Part shown: positions 8,601-17,600 of the stretch, one piece after another | Numbering within the stretch: position 1 is the stretch's first letter | Layout: each line of letters starts with the position of its first letter | DNA from: Mucilaginibacter paludis DSM 18603 | GTDB lineage: Bacteria > Bacteroidota > Bacteroidia > Sphingobacteriales > Sphingobacteriaceae | DNA: 64,000 nucleotides | Assembly: GCF_000166195.2 (NCBI RefSeq) | Contig: NZ_CM001403.1 | Coordinates: 1,674,001-1,738,000 of the forward strand | Direction: 5' to 3' | Program-made: the position numbers and the translations under genes | Notes under the pieces: model-generated | What the model was told of the DNA's origin: nothing | The model's database searches: none | Seen by the model: the letters and a program-made list of their open reading frames with translations, nothing else

Positions 8601-11600
8601 TGGCAATGTTGTCAGGCTGTTTTGCGTATCACCGTTTACAAAGCCGGTGTAGGCAACTGTTAATACCGGGTTAGCACTGCCATATATTTTAGCTTGATTA
8701 TCGGCAGTTACAGTAATCAGTGCCCGGTTAACCGTCATGGTTCCATTAACGTAGCTGATGGTGTAATTTGTTGCTGCTGCGCCGTTAACTGTAATGGGAT
8801 AAATGCCCGCAGCCGAAGCAGTAGTTGCTGTTGTGCTCAATGAGGCCTGTGTGGTTAAAACGCTTTGTGTTTCGCCGTTTACAAAACCGGAATAGCTTGC
8901 GGTTAAAGCTGGATTAACTGAGCCGTAAACTTTGCTTTGGTTAGTAGCAGTAATGGTGAGGGCAGCCTTGCTCACTGTTAATGTACCGTAAACATAATTA
9001 ATATTGTAGTTAGCGGATACCGCACCGTTTATGATTATAGGATACGTACCCGCTCCAGATAATACCGTAGCAGTGGTGCTAACGGTTGGTAATGTTGTCA
9101 GGCTGCTTTGTGTATCACCGTTTACAAAACCGGTGTAATTAACTGTTAATACCGGATTAGCAGCACCGTAAACTTTAGTCTGATTATCGGCAGTCACAGT
9201 GATCAATGCCTGGGTAACGGTTAAGGTACCACTCACATAGTTAATAGTGTAATTGGCCGCTGTTGCGCTGTTAACAGTAACAGGATAAGTGCCAACTGCG
9301 GAAGTAGTTGTTGCTGTTGTACTCAACAAGGGCTGTGCAGTTAATACGCTTTGCGTTTCGCCGTTTACAAAACCGGAATAGCTTACTGTTAAAGGCGGAT
9401 TGGCCGAACCATATATTTTGCTTTGGTTAACGGCAGCAATAGTGAGCGCAGCCTGGTTAACTGTTAATGTTCTGCTAACAGGTGTTGCCGCACCGTAAAT
9501 ACTGTTGCCACTCTGGCTGGCTGTGATTACGGTACTACCCGCTGCAACAATATGGACGAGCCCTGCTGCTGTAACAGTTGCTACCGCCGGATTACTGCTA
9601 CTGTAGCTAACGGTTAACCCAGAATTGGTTGTGGCGGCGGATTGGATATCCGCAGAGCCATATGTTACCGGAGCAATAGCGGCAAATGATATGGTTTGTG
9701 CCTGCTTATCATTTACCGTAATATTAATAACTGCCGTACCCATCCCTGTGTTATTTGTAGCCGTTATTGTGTAATTGGTTGCCTGACTTGCTGCTGTAGG
9801 CGTACCGCTGATAGTGCCCGTGGCTGTATCAAAATTGAGGCCCGCAGGTAGTGTTTTATCAATATAATAGCCATTAATTGTTATTTTCCGGATTGTATTA
9901 TGTCCATAATCGGCCACATAAATTACTCCCCGGCTATCAATAGCCACTCCGCCCGGATTGGCAAATCCGGTTGCCAAAGTAGTAACGCCCCCCGACGGAC
10001 TGATCGCTTTAATTGAATTACTATTATAATCGGCCACATAAATAATCCCGGTTTTGCTAATGGCGACATCATAAGGATTATTGAAACCTGTTGGGCCCGC
10101 TATTGTAGTTACAACTCCGGCCGGGCTTATCTTCCTGATCTTGTTGTTCAACTGATCAGCAACGATGATATTCCCCTGATCATCAACTTGTAAATTGGTA
10201 GGGTAATGAAATCCTGCTGCAGCACCTGTTCCATCGGCCGAACCGGCACTGGTACTTCCGGCCAGCGTAGTTACCGTACCATCCGGTGTTATTTTACGTA
10301 CCATGCTATTCAATAAGTCGGCAACGTAAACATTTCCGGAGGCATCAACCGCTACACCCGCAGGTAAATTAAAGCTTGCGGCAGCACCTACTCCATCTGC
10401 CGACCCAGCCGTTAATTTACCCGCCAATGTTGTTACCACACCTGCCGCCGTAATTTTACGGATCATGTTATTACCCTGATCGGCAACATAAATATTACCG
10501 GCGGCGTCAACGGCTAAGCCAGTTGGATGATTAAATGTAGCCGCCGTAGCCGCGCCATTTGCAGAACCAGATGATCCGCTTCCGGCCAAAGTACTAACCA
10601 CTCCTGCCGGCGTAATTTTGCGTACCAGGTTGTTAAGCTGATCCAGAACGTATGTGTTACCCTCGGCGTCCACTGCCACATCCAATGGCCCGTTAAACGT
10701 TGCTGATGTGCCGGTTGAGTTAACACTACCTGCTGCGCCGCTTCCGGCAAAGGTAGTTACCACTGCCGTACCTGCTGATGTAACCGCCGTACCTGAGTTA
10801 ACAGGTACAAGCGGGGTAATTGCCATATTGACCATGTAAATCTGTGGCGTATTATAAGCTATACTCGGACTTGCAGTATAGGTAAAACCTGCGAGTGTTG
10901 CCGTACCAGCTGGTGTTGTAACAGACACATTACCGCTTGTACCCGAGCCTACCACCGCCCTTATTTGGGTATCAGAAACTACCGTGAATGATGTTGCTGC
11001 TGTGCCACCGAATTTAACTGCAGTAGCACCTGTAAAATTTGTTCCGGTTAAAGTTACGGTTGTACCACTTGCCGCTGTTGTTGGATTAAACGAAGTTAGC
11101 GTGGCTACAGGCGCAATTACTGCGAATGTTATAGTAGTGCTGCTGCTGCCAGCCAGATTATAGCCTGTAATAGTATAGGTTGCCGCAGCGGCTGTTGTTG
11201 TTGGTGTACCGCTGATTACCCCTGTTGCAGTATCGAAGTTTAAACCAGCTGGCAAAGCCGGACTGATGCTGTAACCCGTACCCACAATTTTCCGGATGAT
11301 ATATTTATATTGATCGGCTACGTAAACATCGCCGGAGGCATCTGTCGCAATACTGTAAAGGTTGCCAAATGTGGCGGCTTTACCAATACCATTGGCAATA
11401 CCTGATGCGCCGCTGCCTGCGATGGTGGTTACCACGCCCGCAGGGCTTATTTTACGAATGACGTTACCATTAAGCTCTGCTACATATAAATTGCCTGATG
11501 CATCAATGCTTATTGCAGAAGGGTAGTTAAAGCTGGCAGCTGTACCAGTACCGTCAACAGAACTGGCGGCACCGCTGCCCGCGAAGGTTGTTACGGAACC

Positions 11601-14600
11601 TGCCGAAGTAACTTTACGGATAAGATTATTATAGGTATCGGCCACATATAAATTTCCTGCAGCATCGGCTACAATTCCCCAGGGGTGGTTAAAGCTTGCC
11701 GCATTACCGGTACCATTGGCCGATCCTGCTGCGCCGTTTCCGGCTAAAGTAGTAACAACAGCATCCGGAGTAATTTTCCTGATGAGATAATTATCCTCAA
11801 CAACAAATAGGTTACCTAAAGCGTCAATGGCCATGCCGCGGGGGCTACGGAATGTTGCCGCTGCGCCTGTGCCATCTGTGGCACCCGGAGCACCGGTTAA
11901 ACTGCCTGCAAAAGTGGTTACCAAGCCGTCTGGTGTTATCTTTCTGATCTGGTTATAAAACTGATCAGCAACAAATAAGTTACCTGCGGCATCGATAGCC
12001 ATACCATAGGGCACGTAAAAACTCGCCGCCGTACCTTTGCCATTAGTAGAACCAGGCGAACCGGTTCCCACAAAAGTACTTACAACAGTTGCCGGAGTGA
12101 TCTTACGGATCATATGATTGCCAAAATCGGCAACAAACATATTGCCCAACAAATCAAATACCAAGCCATCGCATAAGTTTAAGCTTGCCGCGGTACCTGT
12201 ACCATTTACTGCGCCAGAGCTACCGTTACCTACAATGGTACTTACGAGCGAATAGGTTTTAGCTGGTACAGCGCCGCCCTTGTTTACTGGCGACAACGCA
12301 GTTATGGGTACGCCAACGGTATCAACAGGCAAAGAGGTATAGCTTATGAGTGGTGGCTCGGTGAACGTAAATCCCGCCAAAGTAGCTGTTCCGATTGGAG
12401 TGGTAACACTAACGCTGCCCGTAGCTCCTGAACCAACAATAGCAATTATTCGCGTGTCAGACACAACAGTGAACGAAGCCGAAGAAGTTCCGCCAAACTT
12501 AACAGCGGTAGTTGCTTTGAAATTGCTGCCGGTAACGGTTACGGCCGCCCCGGCGGGCGCATTAGCCGGACTGAACGAAGCGATAGCCGGCGTTGCTGCA
12601 GCTACGCTTAAATTTACCGTTGTTGAACTGCTCCCGGCTGCATTTGTAACGGTTATTGTATAAGTAGTAACCGCACTTGTAGCTGTTGGCGTGCCACTTA
12701 TAGTGCCTGTTGTCTGGTCAAAAGTTAAACCTGGCGGCAAAAAAGGTGTAATGGTATAATTGCCCGTGGTTATTTTACGGATAAGTTGATTATAGGTATC
12801 CACCACGTATATATTGCCTACGGCATCAGTTGCAACTGCGTTAGGATTATAAAAACTTGCGCTGGTACCTACGCCATCTGCCGATCCTATCGAGCCAGTA
12901 CCGGCTAATGTAGTTACCACGCCCCCCGGTGTTATTTTTCGGATAGCATTATTATATAAGTCGGCTACGTAAACATTGCCCTGGGCATCGGTAGTTATTC
13001 CGGTAGGATTATGGAAGGAGGCCGCGGTACCTGTACCGTTTAGCGCACCAATACCCCCGCTTCCTGCAAAGGTAGTAACAAGCCCAGCGGGAGTTATTTT
13101 CCGGATAACCTGGTTCAACTCGTCGGCTACATATACGTTGCCCGTAACATCTACGGCTACATCATAGGGAGAATTAAATTTGGCAGCGGCCGCTGCGCCA
13201 TTGACATTACCAGCTACACCGGTAGTACCTGCAAAGGTAGTAACCACACCGTCCGGAGTTATTTTACGGATAACCTGGTTGCCAAAATCGGCAACATAAA
13301 TATTTCCTTGTGCATCTGTGGCTAAGCCATATGGGCTGTTAAAACTTGCGGCCATACCAATGCCGTCGGCCGCACCTGAAGACCCACTTCCGGCAAACGT
13401 AGTAACCACCCCTGAAGGCGTGATTTTACGAATCGTGTTATTATTTGCATCGCTAACGTAAATGTTGCCCTGCGCATCAGTTGTTAAGCCAAACGGGTTA
13501 TTAAAACTCGCCGCGGCACCGTTACCGTTTTCCGAACCGGCAGCTCCGCTGCCTGCAAAAGTAGTCACCAAACCCGAAGGCGTTATTTTGCGGATTAGCC
13601 GGTTATTAAAATCTGCAATATATAAATTGCCAGACGCATCCGTTGTGACACCAGAAGGACCACTAAATGTTGCCGCTGTGCCTATGCCGTTGGCTTTGCC
13701 AGCTATGCCCACACTGCCGGCAACCGTACTTACTTTACCAGTTGTAGCTGATGTAACTGCGCCGCCGCTATTTGTTGGTGATAAAGCTGTTATGGCCGCA
13801 CCAACAGTATAAGCAGGTGGCGTAGTATAGCTGATTACCGGCGGTGTTATCAATGTAAAACCGGCCGAAGTGGCTGTACCGCCTGCCGTGGTAACAGATA
13901 CACCGCCAGATGACCCGGGGCCTACAACGGCGCTTATCTGTGTATCAGAAACTACGGTGAATGATGTTGCAGCCGTTCCGCCGAACTTAACAGCTGTGGT
14001 GCCGGTAAAATTGGTACCGGCAATAATTACAGTTGAACCGGATGGCGCTGATGTTGGCGAAAAAGAGGCTATCATTGGCGCCGGTACCGTTACGCTTAAA
14101 TTTAATGTAGTTGAATTGCTGCCGGCTGCGTTGGTAGCTGTTATGGTGTACGTTGTTGCCGGGCTTGCAACAGTTGGCGTGCCGCTTATTGTGCCTGTCG
14201 ACTGATCAAAATTCAATCCCGCAGGCAACATAGGTGTAATGCTATAATTGCCGGTTGTTATTTTGCGGATAAGGTTGTTACCCGCGTCAGCTACGTAGAT
14301 ATTACCAAGTGCATCCGTGGCTAAAGCATTGGGAACATAAAAGTTTGAAACGGTACCCGCTCCATTTGCAGAGCCTGCAGAGCCATCTCCAGCCAGGATG
14401 GTTACGGTCCCGGTTGGAAGTATTTTACGCAGAATAGGAGTACTATAATCCATAACGTAAACATTTCCTTGTGCATCTGTAGCCACGCTAAAAGGATCCT
14501 TAAAACCGCTTCCTGCCAAGGTAGTAACTACACCCGCTGGAGTTATTTTACGAATAGCCAGGTTCCCGTTATCGGCTACATATACATTCCCTTGTGTATC

Positions 14601-16841
14601 CGTGGCAATACCTATCGGATTTTTGAATTTTGCGGCAGCGGCCGTACCGTTAACAAAACCTGATGAACCCGAAGTGCCAGCAAATGTATTAACGACACCT
14701 TCACGAGTTATTTTACGGATAGTTTGATTGAAGTTATCTGCAACATAAACATTGCCTTGCGCATCTGTAGTTAAATCATATGGGGTATGAAAACTTGCCG
14801 CTGTACCCGTACCATCTGCGGAGCCGGAATCCCCACTTCCCGCTAATGTAGTCACCACCCCGGCTGGGGTTATTTTACGGATCATATTGCCATCTATTAC
14901 ATAAACGTTGCTCTGTGCATCAGTCGTCAAACGATATGCATGTAAAAAACTTGCCGCAACACCTGTACCGTTAACAGAAGCTGCTGTACCGCTTCCCGCA
15001 AATGTGCTAACTACACCTGCAAGGTTAATTTTTCGGATCAGGTTGTTATTATAATCTGATACATAAATATTGCCAGATGGATCCGTTGCGACACCCGTAG
15101 GACTACTAAAAGTTGCAGCAGTACCTGTGCCATTTGCATTGCCTGCTGAGCCAGCCTTACCAGCCAGCGTACTTACCTGTACATTTGTGCCAGTACTAAC
15201 AGCACCGCCGCCATTAGTCGGCGATAACACTGTTATGGCTACACCAACGGTATAAGCAGTTGGCGCAGCATAGCTGATTACCGGCGGTGTTATCAATGTA
15301 AAACCGACCGAAGCAGCTGTACCGCCTGCCGTGGTAACAGTTACACTGCCCGATGCCCCTGCGCCTACAACCGCGCTTATTTGCGTATCAGAAACTAAAG
15401 CGAACGATGTTGCAGCCGTCCCGCCGAACTTAACAGCGGTGGCACCCGTAAAGTTGGTGCCCGTAATGGTAATGGTTGATCCGGCTGGCGCTGATGTTGG
15501 GGTGAAGGAAGCTATCGTTGGCGCCGGTGCAACCACACTTAAACTTACTGTAGTTGAATTGCTGCCAGATGCATTGGTAGCAGTCACCGTGTAAGTTGTA
15601 GCAGCGCTCACTGCCGTTGGGGTGCCGCTGATAGTGCCTGTTGACTGGTCAAAATTTAATCCCGCAGGCAAAACAGGGGTGATGGTATAATTGCCTGTTA
15701 TTATTTTACGGATGAGGTGATTATTGGTATCTGCTATGTACAGGTTGCCCAGGGCATCTGCTACTACCGCATTAGGATAATAAAAACTGGCGTTAGTGCC
15801 TGCCCCGTTTGCCGACCCCATGGAACCCGTACCTGCCAATGTAGTTACTACACCGGCGGGCGTTATTTTACGGATAGAATGATTTTGCGAATCGGCTACA
15901 TAAACATTCCCCTGGGCATCCATAGTTACGCCAGTTGGGTTATAAAACGTGGCAGCGGTACCGGTGCCGTTCAGCGCTCCCGGAACCCCGCTTCCGGCAA
16001 AGGTGGTTACTACGCCTGCCGGGGTTATTTTACGGATAGCCTGGTTCACCTGATCGGCCACATAAACATTGCCCGCAGCATCTGTAGCAACGCTCCGCGG
16101 GTAATTGAATTTTGCTGCCGTACCTGTACCATTAACAAAGCCGGATGACCCAACAGTACCTGCTAATGTCGTTACTACACCTGCCGGAGTTATTTTACGG
16201 ATCAGTTGATTGCCATAATCGGCAACATAAACATTGCCCTGCATATCTGTGGTTAAGCTATACGGTGTATTAAAACTCGCCGCCGTGCCCGTACCATTGA
16301 CAGAACCGGCCGACCCGCTCCCCGCAAGCGTAGTAACCACCCCGCCAGGCGTTATTTTACGGATCAGGTTGCTATTTACATCACTCACATATAGGTTACC
16401 CTGTACATCAGTTGCTATGCCGAAAGGATTATTAAAGCTCGCCGCGGTACCGGTGCCATTGGCCGAACCGGCTACACCGCTCCCGGCAAAGGTGCTAACT
16501 ACTCCGACGGGGGATATTTTACGGATCAAGTTATTGCCGGCATCCGCAACATATACATTGCCTGACGCATCAACCGCAACACCAAAAGGACTGTGAAAAG
16601 TGGCAGCGGTACCTGTGGCGTTGGTATTGCCTGCTATACCGGCGTTGCCAGCAAATGTACTTACTTTGCCCGTTGTAGCCGCTGTAACCGCACCACCATT
16701 ATTTACTGGAGATAAAGGTGCAATTGCAACGCCCACGGTATAGGCTGGCGGCGTTGCATAGCTTATTGCCGGTGCCTGTGCAAAAAGCACCTGGCTTAAA
16801 AAGATATACCAACAAAAAAAAAGTAAAAATTTTAACCCCAT
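5646..16841 (-). CDS. Giant secreted T9SS protein: five 6-bladed NHL propellers, He_PIG/TIG modules, nine MBG domains, type B sorting tail
   Basis: About 3,731 residues from the ATG (16841-16839); a TTG six bases upstream is less likely. A signal peptide ends near LFAQAP. Five superblocks of roughly 480-520 residues follow, each beginning with a linker of the ISY..P..YTVG..I..LSP type, then six NHL repeats of the form GNVYVADxxNxxIRKI, then a He_PIG unit (LPAGLNFDxxTGTISGTPT). Blocks 1-4 each also carry an IPT/TIG domain (GTNFTGATAVKFGG). From about residue 2380 come five TYGxAD-type Ig-like units mixed with nine MBG-type domains (NQSKxYG...SGFVNGE). The last 100 residues hold VTPNGDGDND and end in IKGFLILKY, the CHU_C/type B T9SS sorting signal. 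Likely exported to the surface with the PorP/SprF protein, as an adhesin, a ligand-binding scaffold or a carbohydrate-binding protein. No catalytic domain seen. Confidence 0.93.
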   Translation of the reverse strand: MGLKFLLFFCWYIFLSQVLFAQAPAISYATPPAYTVGVAIAPLSPVNNGGAVTAATTGKVSTFAGNAGIAGNTNATGTAATFHSPFGVAVDASGNVYVADAGNNLIRKISPVGVVSTFAGSGVAGSANGTGTAASFNNPFGIATDVQGNLYVSDVNSNLIRKITPGGVVTTLAGSGSAGSVNGTGTAASFNTPYSLTTDMQGNVYVADYGNQLIRKITPAGVVTTLAGTVGSSGFVNGTGTAAKFNYPRSVATDAAGNVYVADQVNQAIRKITPAGVVTTFAGSGVPGALNGTGTAATFYNPTGVTMDAQGNVYVADSQNHSIRKITPAGVVTTLAGTGSMGSANGAGTNASFYYPNAVVADALGNLYIADTNNHLIRKIITGNYTITPVLPAGLNFDQSTGTISGTPTAVSAATTYTVTATNASGSNSTTVSLSVVAPAPTIASFTPTSAPAGSTITITGTNFTGATAVKFGGTAATSFALVSDTQISAVVGAGASGSVTVTTAGGTAASVGFTLITPPVISYAAPTAYTVGVAITVLSPTNGGGAVSTGTNVQVSTLAGKAGSAGNANGTGTAATFSSPTGVATDPSGNIYVSDYNNNLIRKINLAGVVSTFAGSGTAASVNGTGVAASFLHAYRLTTDAQSNVYVIDGNMIRKITPAGVVTTLAGSGDSGSADGTGTAASFHTPYDLTTDAQGNVYVADNFNQTIRKITREGVVNTFAGTSGSSGFVNGTAAAAKFKNPIGIATDTQGNVYVADNGNLAIRKITPAGVVTTLAGSGFKDPFSVATDAQGNVYVMDYSTPILRKILPTGTVTILAGDGSAGSANGAGTVSNFYVPNALATDALGNIYVADAGNNLIRKITTGNYSITPMLPAGLNFDQSTGTISGTPTVASPATTYTITATNAAGSNSTTLNLSVTVPAPMIASFSPTSAPSGSTVIIAGTNFTGTTAVKFGGTAATSFTVVSDTQISAVVGPGSSGGVSVTTAGGTATSAGFTLITPPVISYTTPPAYTVGAAITALSPTNSGGAVTSATTGKVSTVAGSVGIAGKANGIGTAATFSGPSGVTTDASGNLYIADFNNRLIRKITPSGLVTTFAGSGAAGSENGNGAAASFNNPFGLTTDAQGNIYVSDANNNTIRKITPSGVVTTFAGSGSSGAADGIGMAASFNSPYGLATDAQGNIYVADFGNQVIRKITPDGVVTTFAGTTGVAGNVNGAAAAAKFNSPYDVAVDVTGNVYVADELNQVIRKITPAGLVTTFAGSGGIGALNGTGTAASFHNPTGITTDAQGNVYVADLYNNAIRKITPGGVVTTLAGTGSIGSADGVGTSASFYNPNAVATDAVGNIYVVDTYNQLIRKITTGNYTITPFLPPGLTFDQTTGTISGTPTATSAVTTYTITVTNAAGSSSTTVNLSVAAATPAIASFSPANAPAGAAVTVTGSNFKATTAVKFGGTSSASFTVVSDTRIIAIVGSGATGSVSVTTPIGTATLAGFTFTEPPLISYTSLPVDTVGVPITALSPVNKGGAVPAKTYSLVSTIVGNGSSGAVNGTGTAASLNLCDGLVFDLLGNMFVADFGNHMIRKITPATVVSTFVGTGSPGSTNGKGTAASFYVPYGMAIDAAGNLFVADQFYNQIRKITPDGLVTTFAGSLTGAPGATDGTGAAATFRSPRGMAIDALGNLFVVEDNYLIRKITPDAVVTTLAGNGAAGSANGTGNAASFNHPWGIVADAAGNLYVADTYNNLIRKVTSAGSVTTFAGSGAASSVDGTGTAASFNYPSAISIDASGNLYVAELNGNVIRKISPAGVVTTIAGSGASGIANGIGKAATFGNLYSIATDASGDVYVADQYKYIIRKIVGTGYSISPALPAGLNFDTATGVISGTPTTTAAAATYTITGYNLAGSSSTTITFAVIAPVATLTSFNPTTAASGTTVTLTGTNFTGATAVKFGGTAATSFTVVSDTQIRAVVGSGTSGNVSVTTPAGTATLAGFTYTASPSIAYNTPQIYMVNMAITPLVPVNSGTAVTSAGTAVVTTFAGSGAAGSVNSTGTSATFNGPLDVAVDAEGNTYVLDQLNNLVRKITPAGVVSTLAGSGSSGSANGAATAATFNHPTGLAVDAAGNIYVADQGNNMIRKITAAGVVTTLAGKLTAGSADGVGAAASFNLPAGVAVDASGNVYVADLLNSMVRKITPDGTVTTLAGSTSAGSADGTGAAAGFHYPTNLQVDDQGNIIVADQLNNKIRKISPAGVVTTIAGPTGFNNPYDVAISKTGIIYVADYNSNSIKAISPSGGVTTLATGFANPGGVAIDSRGVIYVADYGHNTIRKITINGYYIDKTLPAGLNFDTATGTISGTPTAASQATNYTITATNNTGMGTAVINITVNDKQAQTISFAAIAPVTYGSADIQSAATTNSGLTVSYSSSNPAVATVTAAGLVHIVAAGSTVITASQSGNSIYGAATPVSRTLTVNQAALTIAAVNQSKIYGSANPPLTVSYSGFVNGETQSVLTAQPLLSTTATTTSAVGTYPVTVNSATAANYTINYVSGTLTVTQALITVTADNQTKVYGAANPVLTVNYTGFVNGDTQSSLTTLPTVSTTATVLSGAGTYPIIINGAVSANYNINYVYGTLTVSKAALTITATNQSKVYGSVNPALTASYSGFVNGETQSVLTTQASLSTTATTASAAGIYPITVNGAAATNYTISYVNGTMTVNRALITVTADNQAKIYGSANPVLTVAYTGFVNGDTQNSLTTLPTVSTTATVSSAAGSYLITASSAVSSNYDINYVSGTLTVSQAALTITATNQSKVYGSTNPALTASYFGFVNGETQSVLAVQPLLSTTATTNSPVGAYPVTVSGAVSSNYNINYVAGTLTVSKAALTITVNNQSKVTGAANPLFTASYSGFVNGDTQSSLTTLPIITTTATAASPAGLYPIIASGAAALNYNISYVAGVLTVTAAGLINPSVTTVPATSITSTGATLNGSVNDNGIAATVTMEYSTSPDLSGASLALLTTGTSPVQPGTGNTTFTSTINGLKNATTYYFRITAKTANGVINGAILNFTTEVLTVPVITFNQPSAVTYGSADITVVATSSNTIIPIVYTSSNPAVATITANGEIHIVSAGNTIITATQAANTSYAEAMPVSRTLTVNPATLIITAFNQNKVYGSVTPALTVSYSGFVNGETQSVLTAQPLVSTTAVIASGVGNYPLTVSGALAANYSINYVAGNLTVTPASLMITADNQTRAFGAANPTLTLSYNGFVAGDQASVLTTVPVVTTTATVSSIPGTYPITVSGGLAANYVIGYTPGILTVSASSQLITFAAMSNKTYGDADAALFASATSGLPINFSSSNPAVAAVVNGSLHITGAGTTVITASQDGNANYAAAAPVSQTVVVRQAALTITADNQTRIYGAADPIFTATYNGFVYGEDASKLPTQASLSTTATITSNVGIYPITVSGAVSANYVISYVTGNLTVTPATRTIAFTSLPAKTYGDTDFAPSAVASTGEAVLYTSLNTSVATIVNGRIHIAAAGSATIVATVAANSNYTTKPAAQVTLLVNKAAQAINFSTIPSPAIKGTTITLNVSASSGLPVTLTSSDPNVATVVGHSLALYSLGTVRITASQPGDDNNLPAADVQQTVTVDDDQQNDVVFHPVVTPNGDGDNDILIIEGITKFTDNHLVIANRNGAKIFETTGYDNHANSFDGRSNAGSLQPQGTYFYLLEYTVNGKKKQIKGFLILKY
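9700..16740 (-). repeat. Five tandem coding superrepeats of about 1.45-1.5 kb
   Basis: The same order of segments returns five times at DNA level. The stretch coding for VVSDTQI in the TIG domain lies near 15385, 13940, 12450 and 10970, giving a period of about 1.45-1.5 kb. Within each unit are shorter repeats of about 170 bases, one per NHL blade. The copies are diverged but similar enough that recombination or assembly collapse could change their number. Confidence 0.8.
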
Positions 16842-17600
16842 ACGCAATCAATTATCAAAGTAATAAATATACAGGTGTAATATAATTAATAAATTAACAA
16901 AAAGTCAAGTTATTAATTATTTTATCAATAAAAGTGGCAATATTTTCGTTTAAGAAAAACCCCAATAAACAGCTATTTTTATATTATATATTTTTTACTA
17001 TAAGGACCGATAGCAAACAACATCGAATAGTTTTTTAAATAACCTCCAAGCGGTATTAAAATCACGCGCCGCTTTTGCCAGCGAAAAATATCCATTAAAT
17101 AAATTTAAACCAAACACCGGAAATAAGCAGGATTAGGCCATGCCGAAAGCTATGGTAAATACAAAGACATTAAAACAACGAGACTTATCAATGCTGAGCG
17201 GCCATTTAAGTTTTAATTTTAATTTGAAAATGCCTGGTAAATTATTTTGCTTATCGCTTTCCCGGGATTGAGCTATCCCACCTCTCAAAATGCTCTTTGG
17301 TAAAATTAATAGAAACCCACCAGAATTCTATCTTGAGAATCGCTTTGAACAAGTTTCCATTTTCCTCTTCTCAAAAAAAGCTTTTGGTATATAACATAAA
17401 GCAATTGTGCTGGCCTTATATAAGGTGTTGATTTTGCGCTTTTATTTCCCCAATAAATATATTAGTCAGCACATAATCATAAATGGATTGAGAAACCCGG
17501 ATTTAATATATTATAAGGGTAAAATAATAATAATATTAATTTAATGAGGGTAATGGCATTGATACCTAAATTTAATGGGTTCCTAACTCAGGCAATTTCA
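16842..17600. other. AT-rich divergent intergenic region
   Basis: About 760 bases between two divergent genes. Strongly AT-rich with many A/T runs. No convincing reading frame of its own, RNA gene or terminator was found. It must hold the promoter of the giant reverse-strand gene and of the barrel protein to the right, but no convincing TAnnTTTG box with a matching -33 element could be fixed. Confidence 0.4.

Noticed and set aside
10500..16600. Many open frames on the forward strand opposite the giant gene
   Set aside because: They mirror the repetitive Gly/Ala/Val-rich coding sequence, carry no domains and are explained by lack of stop codons in the complement of repeats.
9700..16740. Regular direct repeats that could look like a CRISPR array
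   Set aside because: Spacing is about 170 bases, the repeats are diverged and all in one reading frame encoding NHL blades; no cas genes.
17544..17600. Upstream ATG for the barrel protein
   Set aside because: It would put 19 residues before a textbook signal peptide; the ATG at 17601 is preferred, though not proven.
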